Assembly (NCBI GenBank): GCA_003164135.1
Contig: PLSD01000112.1
Span: forward strand, 1 to 49,016
Direction of reading: 5' to 3'
DNA: 49,016 nucleotides
Origin: Acetobacteraceae bacterium
GTDB lineage: Bacteria > Pseudomonadota > Alphaproteobacteria > Acetobacterales > Acetobacteraceae
In this document: piece after piece, positions 33,561 through 42,522 of the stretch
Layout: each line of letters opens with the position of its first letter
How positions within the stretch are numbered: the first letter of the stretch is position 1
Notes under the pieces: model-generated
The model's input: the letters and a program-made list of their open reading frames with translations, nothing else
Databases searched by the model: none
Told to the model about the DNA's origin: nothing
Made by a program: the position numbers and the translations under genes

Positions 33561-34964
33561 TGATTGTTTTTGCGCCGCTTCGTAAATGGCTTTCAACGGC
33601 GTCTTGTTCCGCTCCACCAGTTTCTTGCACGACTCATATTCCGGCGTGGCCTGCACTATTTTGCCGTTCAATCTGCCCAGCTTAACCGTGACCTCGCCAT
33701 AGACTGTTTTGACTGTGACGAACTCCCGATGCAGCTTGCGCCGCTCGGCCACGGAACGGCGCACGCCGAATGCGCTGGTTTCGCGCAGCATCAACTCGCT
33801 GAATTTGTCCGCGTCAGCGGCGGCGCATAATACCGTGAGCAGCACGCCGGGGCGATTTTTCTTCATCTGGATGGGCGTGTGAAACACATCCAACGCGCCG
33901 GCATACAGCGTTTGCTCCACAAAATGGCCGAGGATTTCGGCGTTGATATCGTCCAGATTGGTTTCGAGGACGGCGATGGTGTCGGTTTCCCAATCGTTCG
34001 CGGAAGTTGAAGTTGAGGCAGTGTCGCCGAGGATGGCGCGCAGGACGTTGGGACGGGTTAAGTTGTCGCGGGTGCCGAGGCCGAAACCGATTTTGTCGGC
34101 GATCAATCCATGCATGGGGCCGAAACTCTCGGCGAACTCGGCGAGCATCGCCGCGCCGGTGGGGGTGACCAATTCGTGCGGCTCGGCGCATTGCGTCACG
34201 CCGACTCCGCGCGCGCCGAGAATGGCCAGCGTGGCTGGCGCGGGAATGGGAAACCGCCCGTGCGCGCAATCAATCCAACCCATGCCCTCGACCACGTTCG
34301 CCGCGAGGATGCGCGGTTTGCCCAGCAACTCCAGCGCCACGCATCCGCCCACGATATCAATGATGGAATCCACCGCGCCGACTTCATGAAAATGCACTTC
34401 CTCCGCCGGCAGCCCGTGAATCTTTCCCTCAGCCACCGCGATGCGGTGAAAAACGTTCACGGATTTTTCCTTCACCCAATCGGAAAGCGCGCTGCGGAGG
34501 ATCAATTGTTTGATCTCGGAAAAATTGCGGCCGTGAGCGTGGTGATGTTCTTCATTATGGCTGTGGCCATGGTCCTGTGAATGTTCATGACCGTGCTCAT
34601 GAGTATGACCATGTTCTTCTTCGTGGCCATGCTCATGCGCATGGGAGTGGGTGTGTTTTGTTCCGTCGGCGTGGGTATGCTCGTGTTCGTGGGGAGCGCG
34701 GAGCATTGCTCCGCGCGGTTCTGGGGAATCCTCCGGCGAAGAATGCTCGTGATGAGGCTCGCCATGCTCATGCAGGTGAACATCGAATTTAACGCCCTCG
34801 ATCTGCGATTTTTGCGCGCGTTTGATGTGCAGGTGATAGCCATCGAGGTGCAACTTTTTCAACTCGCGTTCAAACGCGTGGGCGTCCACGCCCAGGTCCA
34901 GCAGCGCGCCGATCAACATATCGCCGCTGAGGCCGCTGAAAATATCCAGATACAATGTTTTCAT
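33540..34964 (-). CDS. larC: Nickel-pincer cofactor biosynthesis protein LarC (nickel insertion)
   Basis: A 474-residue cytoplasmic protein of the LarBCE pathway that makes the nickel-pincer nucleotide cofactor. LarC is a CTP-dependent cyclometallase inserting nickel. It starts MKTLYLDIFSGLSGDMLIGALLDLG, with the conserved DxxSGxSGDM, then VHFHEVGAVDSIIDIVG, TPTGAAML and ETNLDDINAEILG. A His-rich insertion (residues 63-145, about thirty histidines) should bind or store nickel. In Lactobacillus LarC needs a ribosomal frameshift; here it is one continuous frame through the C-terminal KIVQATPEYESCKKLVER. I prefer the ATG at 34964 over upstream frame to 35045, with TAGAG before it. Two genes upstream lies larB. 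Confidence 0.93.
   Translation of the reverse strand: MKTLYLDIFSGLSGDMLIGALLDLGVDAHAFERELKKLHLDGYHLHIKRAQKSQIEGVKFDVHLHEHGEPHHEHSSPEDSPEPRGAMLRAPHEHEHTHADGTKHTHSHAHEHGHEEEHGHTHEHGHEHSQDHGHSHNEEHHHAHGRNFSEIKQLILRSALSDWVKEKSVNVFHRIAVAEGKIHGLPAEEVHFHEVGAVDSIIDIVGGCVALELLGKPRILAANVVEGMGWIDCAHGRFPIPAPATLAILGARGVGVTQCAEPHELVTPTGAAMLAEFAESFGPMHGLIADKIGFGLGTRDNLTRPNVLRAILGDTASTSTSANDWETDTIAVLETNLDDINAEILGHFVEQTLYAGALDVFHTPIQMKKNRPGVLLTVLCAAADADKFSELMLRETSAFGVRRSVAERRKLHREFVTVKTVYGEVTVKLGRLNGKIVQATPEYESCKKLVERNKTPLKAIYEAAQKQSTTDEHG
34530..34778 (-). repeat. His-rich coding repeat within larC
   Basis: The stretch codes for repeated HEH, HGH, HTH and HSH units. At DNA level it is a run of CAT/CAC-GAG/GGC triplets that looks repetitive on either strand. 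It is coding sequence, not a CRISPR or satellite. Confidence 0.8.
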
Positions 34965-35067
34965 GTTCATCTCTAGCCCCATGCTTTCACAAAACATAGG
35001 CCTATAAAAGCCTTTCTGATAACTGCGAATGCATCCGTCGACCAAATTGGGACTGCCCAGGAAATCG

Positions 35068-35661
35068 CTAGAAACTCACTTTTGTTTCAAAAACCTTGCC
35101 ATTTTTCATTTTAATTAGAAGCTTCCAGCGCTCACCACTATAAAATCTCACAGGATTCCATACGGATTTAGCCGGAAATTGCGACTGATACGCCAAGTGA
35201 TACGACCAAATGGCAATATTATGAGGACTATCCAAAATTTCCTTCTGTGCAGGCGTAGGACCGCTAACGGATAGATTTGATAAACCCGCGAGCGATTTCT
35301 TATCGACAAGCCCTGCGTCCGGCCTTCCGAGAGCATTCAGAACTTCGTCCTCACCCATTCCATTTAAGATATTCGATGTCAAAAGTTCATCCACCATCTT
35401 GTAGCGTTCACCAAAGGTTGGGCTCTCTTTTCCATTCTTTCCATCGTCCATCAATCCGCTCGCATGCCATAATCCCGAATCGAATTTCTGGTTGAAATGC
35501 GGACGGCAGGAACAGACCAGTCTTGCTTCTCCAACGACTTCTGGCGTAATGAGGTAGTTCAAGACGTAAACAAACAAGATGAGCGCAAGCACATCCCGTA
35601 CTCTCAGCGGGCGCAACGCCCAAGGTGTTTTCATCGTCGTTTTGTCCTGCTTCGTGACCAC
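35068..35661 (-). CDS. Membrane-anchored protein with a BamE/SmpA-like segment, between larB and larC
   Basis: A 197-residue protein of unknown function. One membrane helix lies at about residues 22-40 (RDVLALILFVYVLNYLI). The outer part includes NILNGMGEDEVLNALGRPDAG (about 96-116), which follows the GMt-x-dEV-x3-LG-x-Pd pattern of SmpA/BamE domains, then a beta-rich C-terminus (NPVRFYSGERWKLLIKMKNG). It has a CSC pair at about residue 51. It lies between larB and larC on the same strand (18 bases after larB, about 100 before larC), but nothing in it suggests nickel chemistry. Start may also be Met10. Confidence 0.7.
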   Translation of the reverse strand: MVTKQDKTTMKTPWALRPLRVRDVLALILFVYVLNYLITPEVVGEARLVCSCRPHFNQKFDSGLWHASGLMDDGKNGKESPTFGERYKMVDELLTSNILNGMGEDEVLNALGRPDAGLVDKKSLAGLSNLSVSGPTPAQKEILDSPHNIAIWSYHLAYQSQFPAKSVWNPVRFYSGERWKLLIKMKNGKVFETKVSF

Positions 35662-35679
35662 AAACCCCTTTTACGCACT

Positions 35680-36447
35680 TTACCGCCCTTTCGACGAATT
35701 CGCCAGCGCATTGATTTGACTCGCGGCGTAACCGGCGCCGAAGCCGTTGTCTATGTTCACCACGGTGACGCCGCTGCCGCAACTGTTCAGCATTCCCAGC
35801 AGCGCGGCCAACCCGCCGAAACTCGCGCCGTAACCAATGCTCGTCGGCACGGCGATCACCGGCTTGGAAACCAGCCCCGCCACCACGCTGGGCAACGCGC
35901 CTTCCATCCCGGCCACGACCACGATTACGTTCGCGCTCTGGATGATTTCCAACTTCGCGAACAGCCGGTGTAATCCGGCGACGCCCACGTCGTGAATGCG
36001 CTCGATGCGGTTGCCCATGATTACGGCGGTGACGGCGGCTTCTTCGGCCACGGGCAAATCGCTGGTTCCCGCGCAGACGATGGCGATGGTGCCCGGTCGC
36101 GCGGGTGAGGATTGTTTTTCAATCGTGATACAACGGGCCAGTTCGTGATGCACGGCGCGCTTGAATTTTTTGCGGATGAGCCGCGCGTGTTCTTTCGTAA
36201 TGCGGGTGATGAGAATGCGCTGTTCGGTTTCGAGCAGTTTGGCGGCGATTTTGAGGACTTGTTCCGGCGTCTTGCCCGCGCCGAAGATGACCTCGGGAAA
36301 ACCCTTGCGCAACGCGCGATGCGTGTCCACCTGCGCGAAGCCCAGGTCGGCCACCGGCGCTGCCTGGAAGGCGCGCAGCACGCGTTCGCGGCTCACGCCG
36401 CCGGCGCGAAATTTCTCCAGCAGCTTGACGGCTTCGGTTGTTGTCAC
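35680..36447 (-). CDS. larB: Nickel-pincer cofactor biosynthesis protein LarB
   Basis: A 255-residue enzyme that carboxylates and hydrolyses nicotinic acid adenine dinucleotide as the first step to the nickel-pincer nucleotide. The N-terminal part has [22 protein letters not shown] (about 34-55), typical for LarB. The C-terminal half is an AIR-carboxylase-like domain: [35 protein letters not shown], and [24 protein letters not shown]. Length is normal. LarE, the sulfur-inserting enzyme, and the LarA racemase are not in the window. It heads the larB-x-larC group. Confidence 0.94.
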   Translation of the reverse strand: MTTTEAVKLLEKFRAGGVSRERVLRAFQAAPVADLGFAQVDTHRALRKGFPEVIFGAGKTPEQVLKIAAKLLETEQRILITRITKEHARLIRKKFKRAVHHELARCITIEKQSSPARPGTIAIVCAGTSDLPVAEEAAVTAVIMGNRIERIHDVGVAGLHRLFAKLEIIQSANVIVVVAGMEGALPSVVAGLVSKPVIAVPTSIGYGASFGGLAALLGMLNSCGSGVTVVNIDNGFGAGYAASQINALANSSKGR

Positions 36448-36534
36448 GCGTTGAAGATGGCACGGAATGCGGGCATGGTCACGCAGGAAAAAAGGGGCAG
36501 ATGAGCCGGGCGCATCTCGGTTTTCCGAAAATTC

Positions 36535-38763
36535 TCAATACCCCACCAGCGAGGCGGAGCGGACGGTGTCCTGGCCCAGCGGGAAGCGGGGGAAGGATTT
36601 GAAGGAGAATGTGAAGGCGACGGCGTAATCCTTGCCTTTGGATAAATTGTTCAACTCGCGGAAGGTCAGCGCCGCCGTCCAACTGCGCAGGTCGCGGTAG
36701 ATGGTGTAATCCTGTTCCTGCAGCGTGCCGGTGCTGGCGTCGAAATAATGCGCCAGGCGCGTGCCCCAATTCTCGTTCAGGCGATAGAAAAAGAGGCTGG
36801 TGTAAAGATTGTCGCCCGGCCCGAGGATCGGGCCGGTGCGGACGTAGAGATGGCCGACGGTCCAACTCCAGGTGCTGCCTGGCTGGAAAGAGATGGTATG
36901 TTGCGCCAGGTTGAATTGTTCGTTTTCGATGCTGTAACGCGTCGCGGAATTGAACGTCAGCCAACTGCGCGGCTTGAGGCTGAAGTCGGAATAAATGTCG
37001 GAGAAGGTGGATTGATCGGTGCGCGGGCGCAGGTTCCAGTCCATGTAAACGCCCCAGTTGACCAGATCGTCGAGTTCGCCATTGCGCTTGGTTTGGAGCC
37101 GGTTGTTGAGGCCGTAACGGAGCGCGTTTTCGCTGTTGATGGAATCAATGGAGTTGTAGTCGGGAAAATCAATCGGCAGCATGCGCAGATTGTTCGTCAG
37201 TTGATAATCAAATTGCGGCAACTGGGACGGCAGCACATTGGGCCGCGGCACATAGACATAATTGATGGAGGGTTGAAAAATATGGCGGATGCCGTCCACG
37301 TCCCAAAAATCGCTTTCGGCGCCCTTCCACAAACGCCAGGTGGTGAACGAGACTTCGGCGCCCGTGTTGAAAACTTCGCGGGATTGGTTCGTGGTAGTCG
37401 CGCCCGGGCCGGAAGCCGTCTCGTAATAAGTGTAGCGTCCGCCCACGCGCGGGGTGAAGTTCAGCCAGCCGAAAAAGTTTTCCGGCATGGTGAGTTGATG
37501 GTAGGTATCGGCCCGCGAGGCCGCGTAATCGCCGCCGTTGTTCAAGTTGGTGTCCGCGAATTGCCGCCGGAAATAACCAAGCGAACTCTGGCTTTCGTAA
37601 TAGACCGGCGTGGAGCCGATTTCCTGGCGGAAACCGCTCAGCCTCACATCGGGCAGGCGCTCGACGGTTTCCCAAAAGGGATTGACGCGGGGCTGGGCGA
37701 GCGCGTCCACGCTCCAGTTGCGCCAGAATTGGTTGACGTCCAGAAAGGTGCTCGGCTGGATGTCGCGGTTGTATTCCGACTCAAAAAAATCACGCGTGAT
37801 GTAAGGATCCGATTGGTAAGCCACTTGCGACTGGATGGTCAGGTTGGTGGCCGGATGGGCATCGTAAGAAAAATAAACCCGCTGCCGGTTTTCGGGGAGG
37901 GGCAGGTTGATCGGATCCGTTCCCGGTTCGCTGTCGTGCGCGTAATAATAACGGAGCATGCCCTCGCCAAACTCGCCGAAGTTGTAATTAAAATCCGGCC
38001 CCGCGCCCGGCCCGCGTTTTTCGCGATAGTCCGCGTGAACCGCGCCGCGAAGCTGGTCATTCAGCAGCCAGTTGTAACTTGAGAGCAGGTACGGCCCGAA
38101 GGCGCTGCGATAACCGGGCAGGAAGGTGAATTGATTCTGGTCCTGGTTCAGGTCGTGCCGGTAATACGGCAGATAAAACACCGGCACATCCCCCGCGCAA
38201 AGCATGGCGTCGTGCGCTTCCACATACCGGCCGGGCACGATGGTGAAACTCATGGCGCGGACTTTCTGGAGGGGATGGTAATAATCATCTGTGGTGATAA
38301 CTCCGTTCGTGCCGTGGTAAACACCGTTTGTCCCAAGGCCCGTGCCCTGCAAGTGTTTTCCGGCGACGTAGAACGGGGCCTGCCCCATGCGGAAAGAGTC
38401 GCCATCCATCGCCTCGGTTTTGAAATTGTAATGAACCTTGTCGCTGATCCAGGTGGCCTTGTCCTTCTGAATCCGCACCGAGCCTTCGGCATAAACGTCG
38501 CCGTTAATTTGGTCAACCGAAGCTTTTTTCGCCGTGAGCACAGTGATGCCGGAGGCATCCGTGTAAGTGACCGTCACTCCATTCGTGAACGTCACCACTT
38601 CGTTCGTCGCGTCATATTCCCCGTCGGTGTTGCCTCGAACGTCCAGCTCTCCCGGTTGCGGCGCGGGTTGCGCCGTTGCCTGCCGCATGCCGAGCAAAAG
38701 GCAGAACAGCAGCAAAGCCAGCGAGGCGCATAAGTTTCTCATCAAGCGCGCACAGCTAAACAA
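36535..38763 (-). CDS. lptD: LPS-assembly protein LptD (OstA) homologue
   Basis: A 742-residue outer-membrane protein with a signal peptide (about 1-31, ASLALLLFCLLLGMRQATA). Residues 38-130 form an OstA/LptA-like periplasmic domain (VVTFTNGVTVTYTDASG, INGDVYAEGSVRIQKDKATW, FKTEAMDGDSF). From about 190 on there is a beta-barrel of LptD type (DVPVFYLPYYRHDL, LPGYRSAFGPYLLSSYNWLLND, many aromatic strand ends) finishing SASLVGY with a terminal aromatic. LptD inserts LPS into the outer leaflet. The usual cysteine pattern of E. coli LptD is not present; Cys residues are few. Transcribed divergently from the ECF sigma gene, with a 247-base gap. Start may also be Met8. Confidence 0.85.
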   Translation of the reverse strand: MFSCARLMRNLCASLALLLFCLLLGMRQATAQPAPQPGELDVRGNTDGEYDATNEVVTFTNGVTVTYTDASGITVLTAKKASVDQINGDVYAEGSVRIQKDKATWISDKVHYNFKTEAMDGDSFRMGQAPFYVAGKHLQGTGLGTNGVYHGTNGVITTDDYYHPLQKVRAMSFTIVPGRYVEAHDAMLCAGDVPVFYLPYYRHDLNQDQNQFTFLPGYRSAFGPYLLSSYNWLLNDQLRGAVHADYREKRGPGAGPDFNYNFGEFGEGMLRYYYAHDSEPGTDPINLPLPENRQRVYFSYDAHPATNLTIQSQVAYQSDPYITRDFFESEYNRDIQPSTFLDVNQFWRNWSVDALAQPRVNPFWETVERLPDVRLSGFRQEIGSTPVYYESQSSLGYFRRQFADTNLNNGGDYAASRADTYHQLTMPENFFGWLNFTPRVGGRYTYYETASGPGATTTNQSREVFNTGAEVSFTTWRLWKGAESDFWDVDGIRHIFQPSINYVYVPRPNVLPSQLPQFDYQLTNNLRMLPIDFPDYNSIDSINSENALRYGLNNRLQTKRNGELDDLVNWGVYMDWNLRPRTDQSTFSDIYSDFSLKPRSWLTFNSATRYSIENEQFNLAQHTISFQPGSTWSWTVGHLYVRTGPILGPGDNLYTSLFFYRLNENWGTRLAHYFDASTGTLQEQDYTIYRDLRSWTAALTFRELNNLSKGKDYAVAFTFSFKSFPRFPLGQDTVRSASLVGY

Positions 38764-39010
38764 ACCCTCCCGCGAGTGCCAAGCCGGATTTGTTCATTAA
38801 GCGTCGTCGTTTGTGAAATGATACGAGATGGAAAGGCTAGCTTTTAAGAGCTCTTTCATCCTGGCCTTCTCCCCCCGGGTGAGAGCGGAAAGCGATCGCA
38901 CGCTTTTGGATTTTCGGATAAGCGCCGAGAAAGCCAGCCGCACCCTGGCGGCATCGGAAAAAAATTTGCATCCAAAATGCCGCGGATGGCGGATATACTG
39001 CCGACGAAGC

Positions 39011-39646
39011 ATGGGATTAAATGTGAGATCCGCCGAAAACCATATGTTGCGGTTCCCCGGGAACTATAAACCTGACGATACGCAGGCGACGGAAGCCCGG
39101 GAAGACGCGCGACTCCTGACAAGTATTGCCGGCGGGGACCAGCAGGCGCTCGCGGCATTGTATCAACGCCGGAAAACCCTGCTTTATTCGCTGTTGGCGC
39201 GCATTTTAGGCAATGACATGGAAGCCCAGGAAATTTTGCAGGATACGTTCGTCCTGATCTGGCGGCGGGCGCATGAATACGACCCGGTGCGTTCATCGCC
39301 ATTGGCGTGGATGGTCATGATTGGTCGCGGACGCGCTTTGGACCAGTTCCGTTCACGCTCACGCCGCCAGGCGAATCACGCCGTTTATGAACAGGAAATG
39401 GTTTCGTTGGAGGTGGAACTTGATCGCCGACCGCAAGTTGATCGCGAAGAACTGGCGACGGTTTGCAAAACCGCCTTGAATGAATTGCCGGAGGCCCAGT
39501 CGCGCGCCTTGCAACTGGCGTTTTTGCGCGGCTGGACTCACGAGGAAATCGCCCGCGCCACGAATGAACCGCTCGGAACGATCAAAGCCCGCGTCCGCCG
39601 CGGATTGCTGGCGATGCGCAAAGCGATGAAGGACTACCATGCCTGA
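39011..39646 (+). CDS. ECF-type RNA polymerase sigma factor
   Basis: A 211-residue sigma factor of the SigK/ECF group. Region 2 (about 35-105) has LYQRRKTLLYSLLARILGN, EAQEILQDTFVLIWRRAHEYD and SPLAWMVMIGRGRALDQFRSR. Region 4 (about 145-200) has LNELPEAQSRALQLAFLRGWTHEEIARAT and LGTIKARVRRGLLAMRKAM. The frame is open from 38828, but the ATG at 39011 (or 39044) gives the family's usual length. A TATACT hexamer at 38994-38999 is the best -10 candidate, with no good -35 at 17 bases. The stop overlaps the next gene by 8 bases, the usual sigma/anti-sigma arrangement. Confidence 0.93.
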   Translation: MGLNVRSAENHMLRFPGNYKPDDTQATEAREDARLLTSIAGGDQQALAALYQRRKTLLYSLLARILGNDMEAQEILQDTFVLIWRRAHEYDPVRSSPLAWMVMIGRGRALDQFRSRSRRQANHAVYEQEMVSLEVELDRRPQVDREELATVCKTALNELPEAQSRALQLAFLRGWTHEEIARATNEPLGTIKARVRRGLLAMRKAMKDYHA

Positions 39647-40943
39647 ACCCTACCAGCCGGAAGATGAAGCGGCGCTCTACGTGCTGGGCGGGATGAACGC
39701 CGCTCAATGCCGTGAATTCAAAACGCGATTGGCGGAGTCCGCGGAATTGCGGGGGCTGGTGCGCGAACTGGAGGACGGCGCCGTCGCGATGGCTTTCGCT
39801 TCCCCGGTTAAACGGCCACCGCAGAGAATCTGGACTGCCATCGAGAAAGCCGTGGGGCAAGAGGCAAAGCCGGTGTTATTACGTCCCGTTTTTCGGAGCG
39901 CCTGGTGGCGCAATGGTTGGGCGGCGGCGGCTTGTCTGGCGGGTTGTTTGTTTTATGCAATCTGGGCGAACCGGTCGCGGACGGACTCGGTCCTGACGGC
40001 AATGGCTCCGGCCCCTGCCCCCCAATCAACCGCAGCCCACGTCAATTTCCCGCCGGCAAGAAACGGAGAACTCCGCTCGCCAAATTCCGACAAAACGGAG
40101 ATCATGCGCGAATTGCTGCGGGCCAGCGAGCATGACGCCGGCGAGTTGCGAACGCAGATTTCAAATTTGCAAAACCGTGTGAACCTCCAGGCGCGATTAC
40201 TCACCCTGCAACAGTCATGGTTAAGCGAAACCAGCCGGTTGAAATTCATTCAATTGACACCGCCAGCCAACGGCGGCCAATCCGCCGCGCCCGCGCCGTT
40301 GTCACCCGATTTGCAATATGCCATCTCGGTGGCCATGGCGCGCGAACTCGGCTGGTTGCCGTCTGCGACGGGAAGCCAAAAAAACGAAATGGTCGGGAGC
40401 GCGCTTTCAGCCATGACCTCGTACGCGGGCGTTGATTTCGCGGATTTTCGTCCGGGCACAAACAATGCCGCCAACCCGCCCAAGTCTTTCAGCCCGCCGG
40501 AAACCCAGTCGGCCGAAGTCTCCGCCGCACCGGTGCCAACTCCTGCTCCGGCTCCTGATCCTGCCCGTGCCCCTGCCGGCACCATTCCCGCTTTCATTTC
40601 CGGCAACAGCCTGATCATGGCCATTGATTCAACCATCGCCGCCAAGGGCAGCCAATTGACTTTTACCACCGGCGCGCCGGGCCAGAACCAGCAGGTGATT
40701 GGTTCGGCCGTTTTGGGTGATAACCCGACCGTAGTAGCCATCCCGATAAACACTACCTCGGGCGACAATTTGATTAACGCGGTCCCCACCGGTTATTTGT
40801 CCGATCAATACCCGGTAATCTTCGATGGAATGGATAACGGAACTTGGGGTTTGACGGTGGCCTCCGCGACTGCTTATGGCTCTTCGAATTTGTTCCAGTA
40901 TTACAATACAAACTCGATCTCGAACACGAACCCGCCACAATAG
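39639..40943 (+). CDS. Probable membrane anti-sigma factor (RskA-like) with extended C-terminal domain
   Basis: A 434-residue protein. The N-terminal part (EPYQPEDEAALYVLGGMNAAQCREFKTRL) fits the zinc-independent RskA-like anti-sigma domain. One membrane helix at about 90-108 (WAAAACLAGCLFYAIWA) separates it from the outside. There follow a coiled coil (about 147-192, IMRELLRASEHDAGELRTQI), an Ala/Pro-rich linker (about 290-312) and a beta-rich C-terminal domain (LIMAIDSTIAAKGSQLTFTTG and onwards). No zinc-binding HxxxCxxC is seen. The gene overlaps the sigma gene by 8 bases. Function as inhibitor of that sigma factor is inferred from position and N-terminal pattern. Confidence 0.78.
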   Translation: MPEPYQPEDEAALYVLGGMNAAQCREFKTRLAESAELRGLVRELEDGAVAMAFASPVKRPPQRIWTAIEKAVGQEAKPVLLRPVFRSAWWRNGWAAAACLAGCLFYAIWANRSRTDSVLTAMAPAPAPQSTAAHVNFPPARNGELRSPNSDKTEIMRELLRASEHDAGELRTQISNLQNRVNLQARLLTLQQSWLSETSRLKFIQLTPPANGGQSAAPAPLSPDLQYAISVAMARELGWLPSATGSQKNEMVGSALSAMTSYAGVDFADFRPGTNNAANPPKSFSPPETQSAEVSAAPVPTPAPAPDPARAPAGTIPAFISGNSLIMAIDSTIAAKGSQLTFTTGAPGQNQQVIGSAVLGDNPTVVAIPINTTSGDNLINAVPTGYLSDQYPVIFDGMDNGTWGLTVASATAYGSSNLFQYYNTNSISNTNPPQ

Positions 40944-41002
40944 TAAGATCTTTCGCAACGTAAAGAACTGGAGAACCACCACAAATCCAACTCATAAACA
41001 CC

Positions 41003-41968
41003 ATGAATAACAAGTTGACTCATAAATCCAATCGCCCCTCACTCGTCCCCTCCACGGAAACAAATCGCGAATGTGAACTCCTTGTCTCCCGGCTATTCAA
41101 CCACCGGCTGCTTGCCGCGATCATTGGTCATCTTTTGCTGGTCCCGGCCATTTCGGGCCGGGCGCAAAGCACCATTTCGTATTTTAATGGGCCGTCCTTT
41201 GGCTTCGCCAGCGACTATGAAGCAGGATCTCCCTTCGACCTTGACCAGAACGGCGTAACGGACTTCACTTTTTCCAGCGGCCCTTTCTTAACCACGGGCG
41301 ATCCTAATAGCGGCGTCGGGTCCTACACCATTGCATCATTGAATGGCAACAGCATCTTGTGCGCTGGATGGCATGTGGCGGTGGTCGCCCCCGGCGCCTT
41401 GATTGACGCCAATCCATCCTCGAATAATGTTTGGACCAACATTCAGGGAGCAACTTTGGACACATTCGGCTTTAATGGCGAACAGGTGTTTTTCACTTCC
41501 GCAGGCATGGTGACCAACCCGCCGACAACCGGATGGAGCGGCCCGGCAACACCGCCGGGCGGAGCGTTTCTGGGACTGCGTTTTTATGCGGCGGACGGAT
41601 TGCACTACGGCTGGGTACACGCGCAATTGCCTGCGCCCTTGATCGTGACCAACGGCATCGGCACCTTGGATGGACCGCCTACTATTCTCGATTGGGCGTT
41701 TGAAACCCGGCCCGACACCGCCATCGTCGCCGGAGCCAGGCCCGTAGCCATACCGTTGGCCGCGCCACGGGTCATCCAGCCGGGAACGATGTGGATTGGA
41801 TGGGAGTCACAGACCAACGTGGCTTACCAGATCCAGTTCAAAGATTCACTGGACGCAATTTTGTGGACAAATCTTGGGTTGCCTATTTCCGCAACCGCAA
41901 CCATTAGCAATACCAACATCCCCATAACAGGTTCATCGCGATTTTTCCGCGTAGTACTGGCGGATTAA
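41003..41968 (+). CDS. Secreted protein with a verrucomicrobial-type C-terminal module
   Basis: A 321-residue protein with an unusually long N-terminal region before the hydrophobic signal (about 36-53, LLAAIIGHLLLVPAISGRA). The mature part (from about 54) begins STISYFNGPSFGFASDYE and contains a calcium-loop-like DLDQNGVTDFTF. The last 50 residues (TNVAYQIQFKDSL through WTNLG to RFFRVVLAD) match a C-terminal module common in Pedosphaera-type secreted proteins; the beta-propeller gene at 46,614-48,344 has a relative. It lies 60 bases after the anti-sigma gene, on the same strand, and could belong to its regulon. Function unknown. Confidence 0.72.
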   Translation: MNNKLTHKSNRPSLVPSTETNRECELLVSRLFNHRLLAAIIGHLLLVPAISGRAQSTISYFNGPSFGFASDYEAGSPFDLDQNGVTDFTFSSGPFLTTGDPNSGVGSYTIASLNGNSILCAGWHVAVVAPGALIDANPSSNNVWTNIQGATLDTFGFNGEQVFFTSAGMVTNPPTTGWSGPATPPGGAFLGLRFYAADGLHYGWVHAQLPAPLIVTNGIGTLDGPPTILDWAFETRPDTAIVAGARPVAIPLAAPRVIQPGTMWIGWESQTNVAYQIQFKDSLDAILWTNLGLPISATATISNTNIPITGSSRFFRVVLAD

Positions 41969-42075
41969 ATCCGGGTTCTAATCTTGGGGGTGCGTCGCAA
42001 GCCTTCTGCGGCAGTATGAACCACGCCAACCGGCCGTCTCTGGAAGGCGAAATTGATATAACACATTACAAAATC

Positions 42076-42125
42076 CCAACAGCGGTTAAGCGGGCCGGGG
42101 TAAGGCCGGTCCTTAAAACTGTTGG
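42076..42125. terminator. Long hairpin between convergent genes
   Basis: CCAACAG (42076-42082) pairs with CTGTTGG (42119-42125), and inner TTAAG (42086-42090) pairs with CTTAA (42112-42116) around a GC-rich loop. The minus-strand side is followed by GATTTTG, so it probably ends the small lipoprotein transcript; it may serve both directions. The remaining bases of 41969-42164 show no gene. Confidence 0.55.
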
Positions 42126-42164
42126 AAAAAATCAATCAACGCACTGTTGAAACTTGAAGCGCGC

Positions 42165-42437
42165 TCACTGATTCGCCCTTCTCATCAACACCATCATGAC
42201 TCCTCCCACCGCTCGCCGTGACGCGTTGGATACGGAAACAAAACTCCAACCCTGCTGGTTCAAGGCCAGGATTTTGCTGCGAAGTTCGAAGTCGCTCCCC
42301 GCCGTGATTGCAAACGTCCGGTACTGCCATGGCGCGGTTTCGGTCTGGCCGTTTTCGGTTTCGTGTTTTGAATCCGTGGCGCATCCTGCCGCGCCCAACA
42401 GACCAGCCATTACCGTCAAGTAAAACATCCTTTTCAT
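42165..42437 (-). CDS. Small lipoprotein (DUF4177-like)
   Basis: A 90-residue lipoprotein. The signal FYLTVMAGLLGAAGC carries the lipobox AAGC, so Cys19 should be lipidated and the mature protein tethered to a membrane. The mature part contains WQYRTFAITAG and ILALNQQGWSFVSVSNAS, which follow the W-x-Y and LN-x2-GW-x-FVSV pattern of DUF4177. It ends VMMVLMRRANQ. No function is known for the family. It is likely monocistronic between a convergent secreted-protein gene and the rplU-rpmA terminator. Confidence 0.8.
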   Translation of the reverse strand: MKRMFYLTVMAGLLGAAGCATDSKHETENGQTETAPWQYRTFAITAGSDFELRSKILALNQQGWSFVSVSNASRRAVGGVMMVLMRRANQ

Positions 42438-42476
42438 TTCGCAACCCCTTTCTTGATCTACTTCCGACCAACAAAA

Positions 42477-42501
42477 AAGGCGAGGTCAATGACCTCGCCT
42501 T
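42477..42501 (-). terminator. Rho-independent terminator of rplU-rpmA
   Basis: AAGGCGAGGTC (42477-42487) pairs with GACCTCGCCTT (42491-42501) around a 3-base loop. On the minus strand TTTTTT follows directly. It lies 22 bases after the rpmA stop. Confidence 0.92.
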
Positions 42502-42522
42502 CAAATTCTACTGGAACGACTT

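Noticed and set aside
34530..34778. Apparent short repeated array, considered as CRISPR or satellite
   Set aside because: Units are irregular in length and encode His-rich LarC protein in one frame; no constant repeat/spacer pattern.
33540..34964. Programmed frameshift in larC, as in Lactobacillus
   Set aside because: The frame is continuous through the C-terminal half, so no frameshift is needed.
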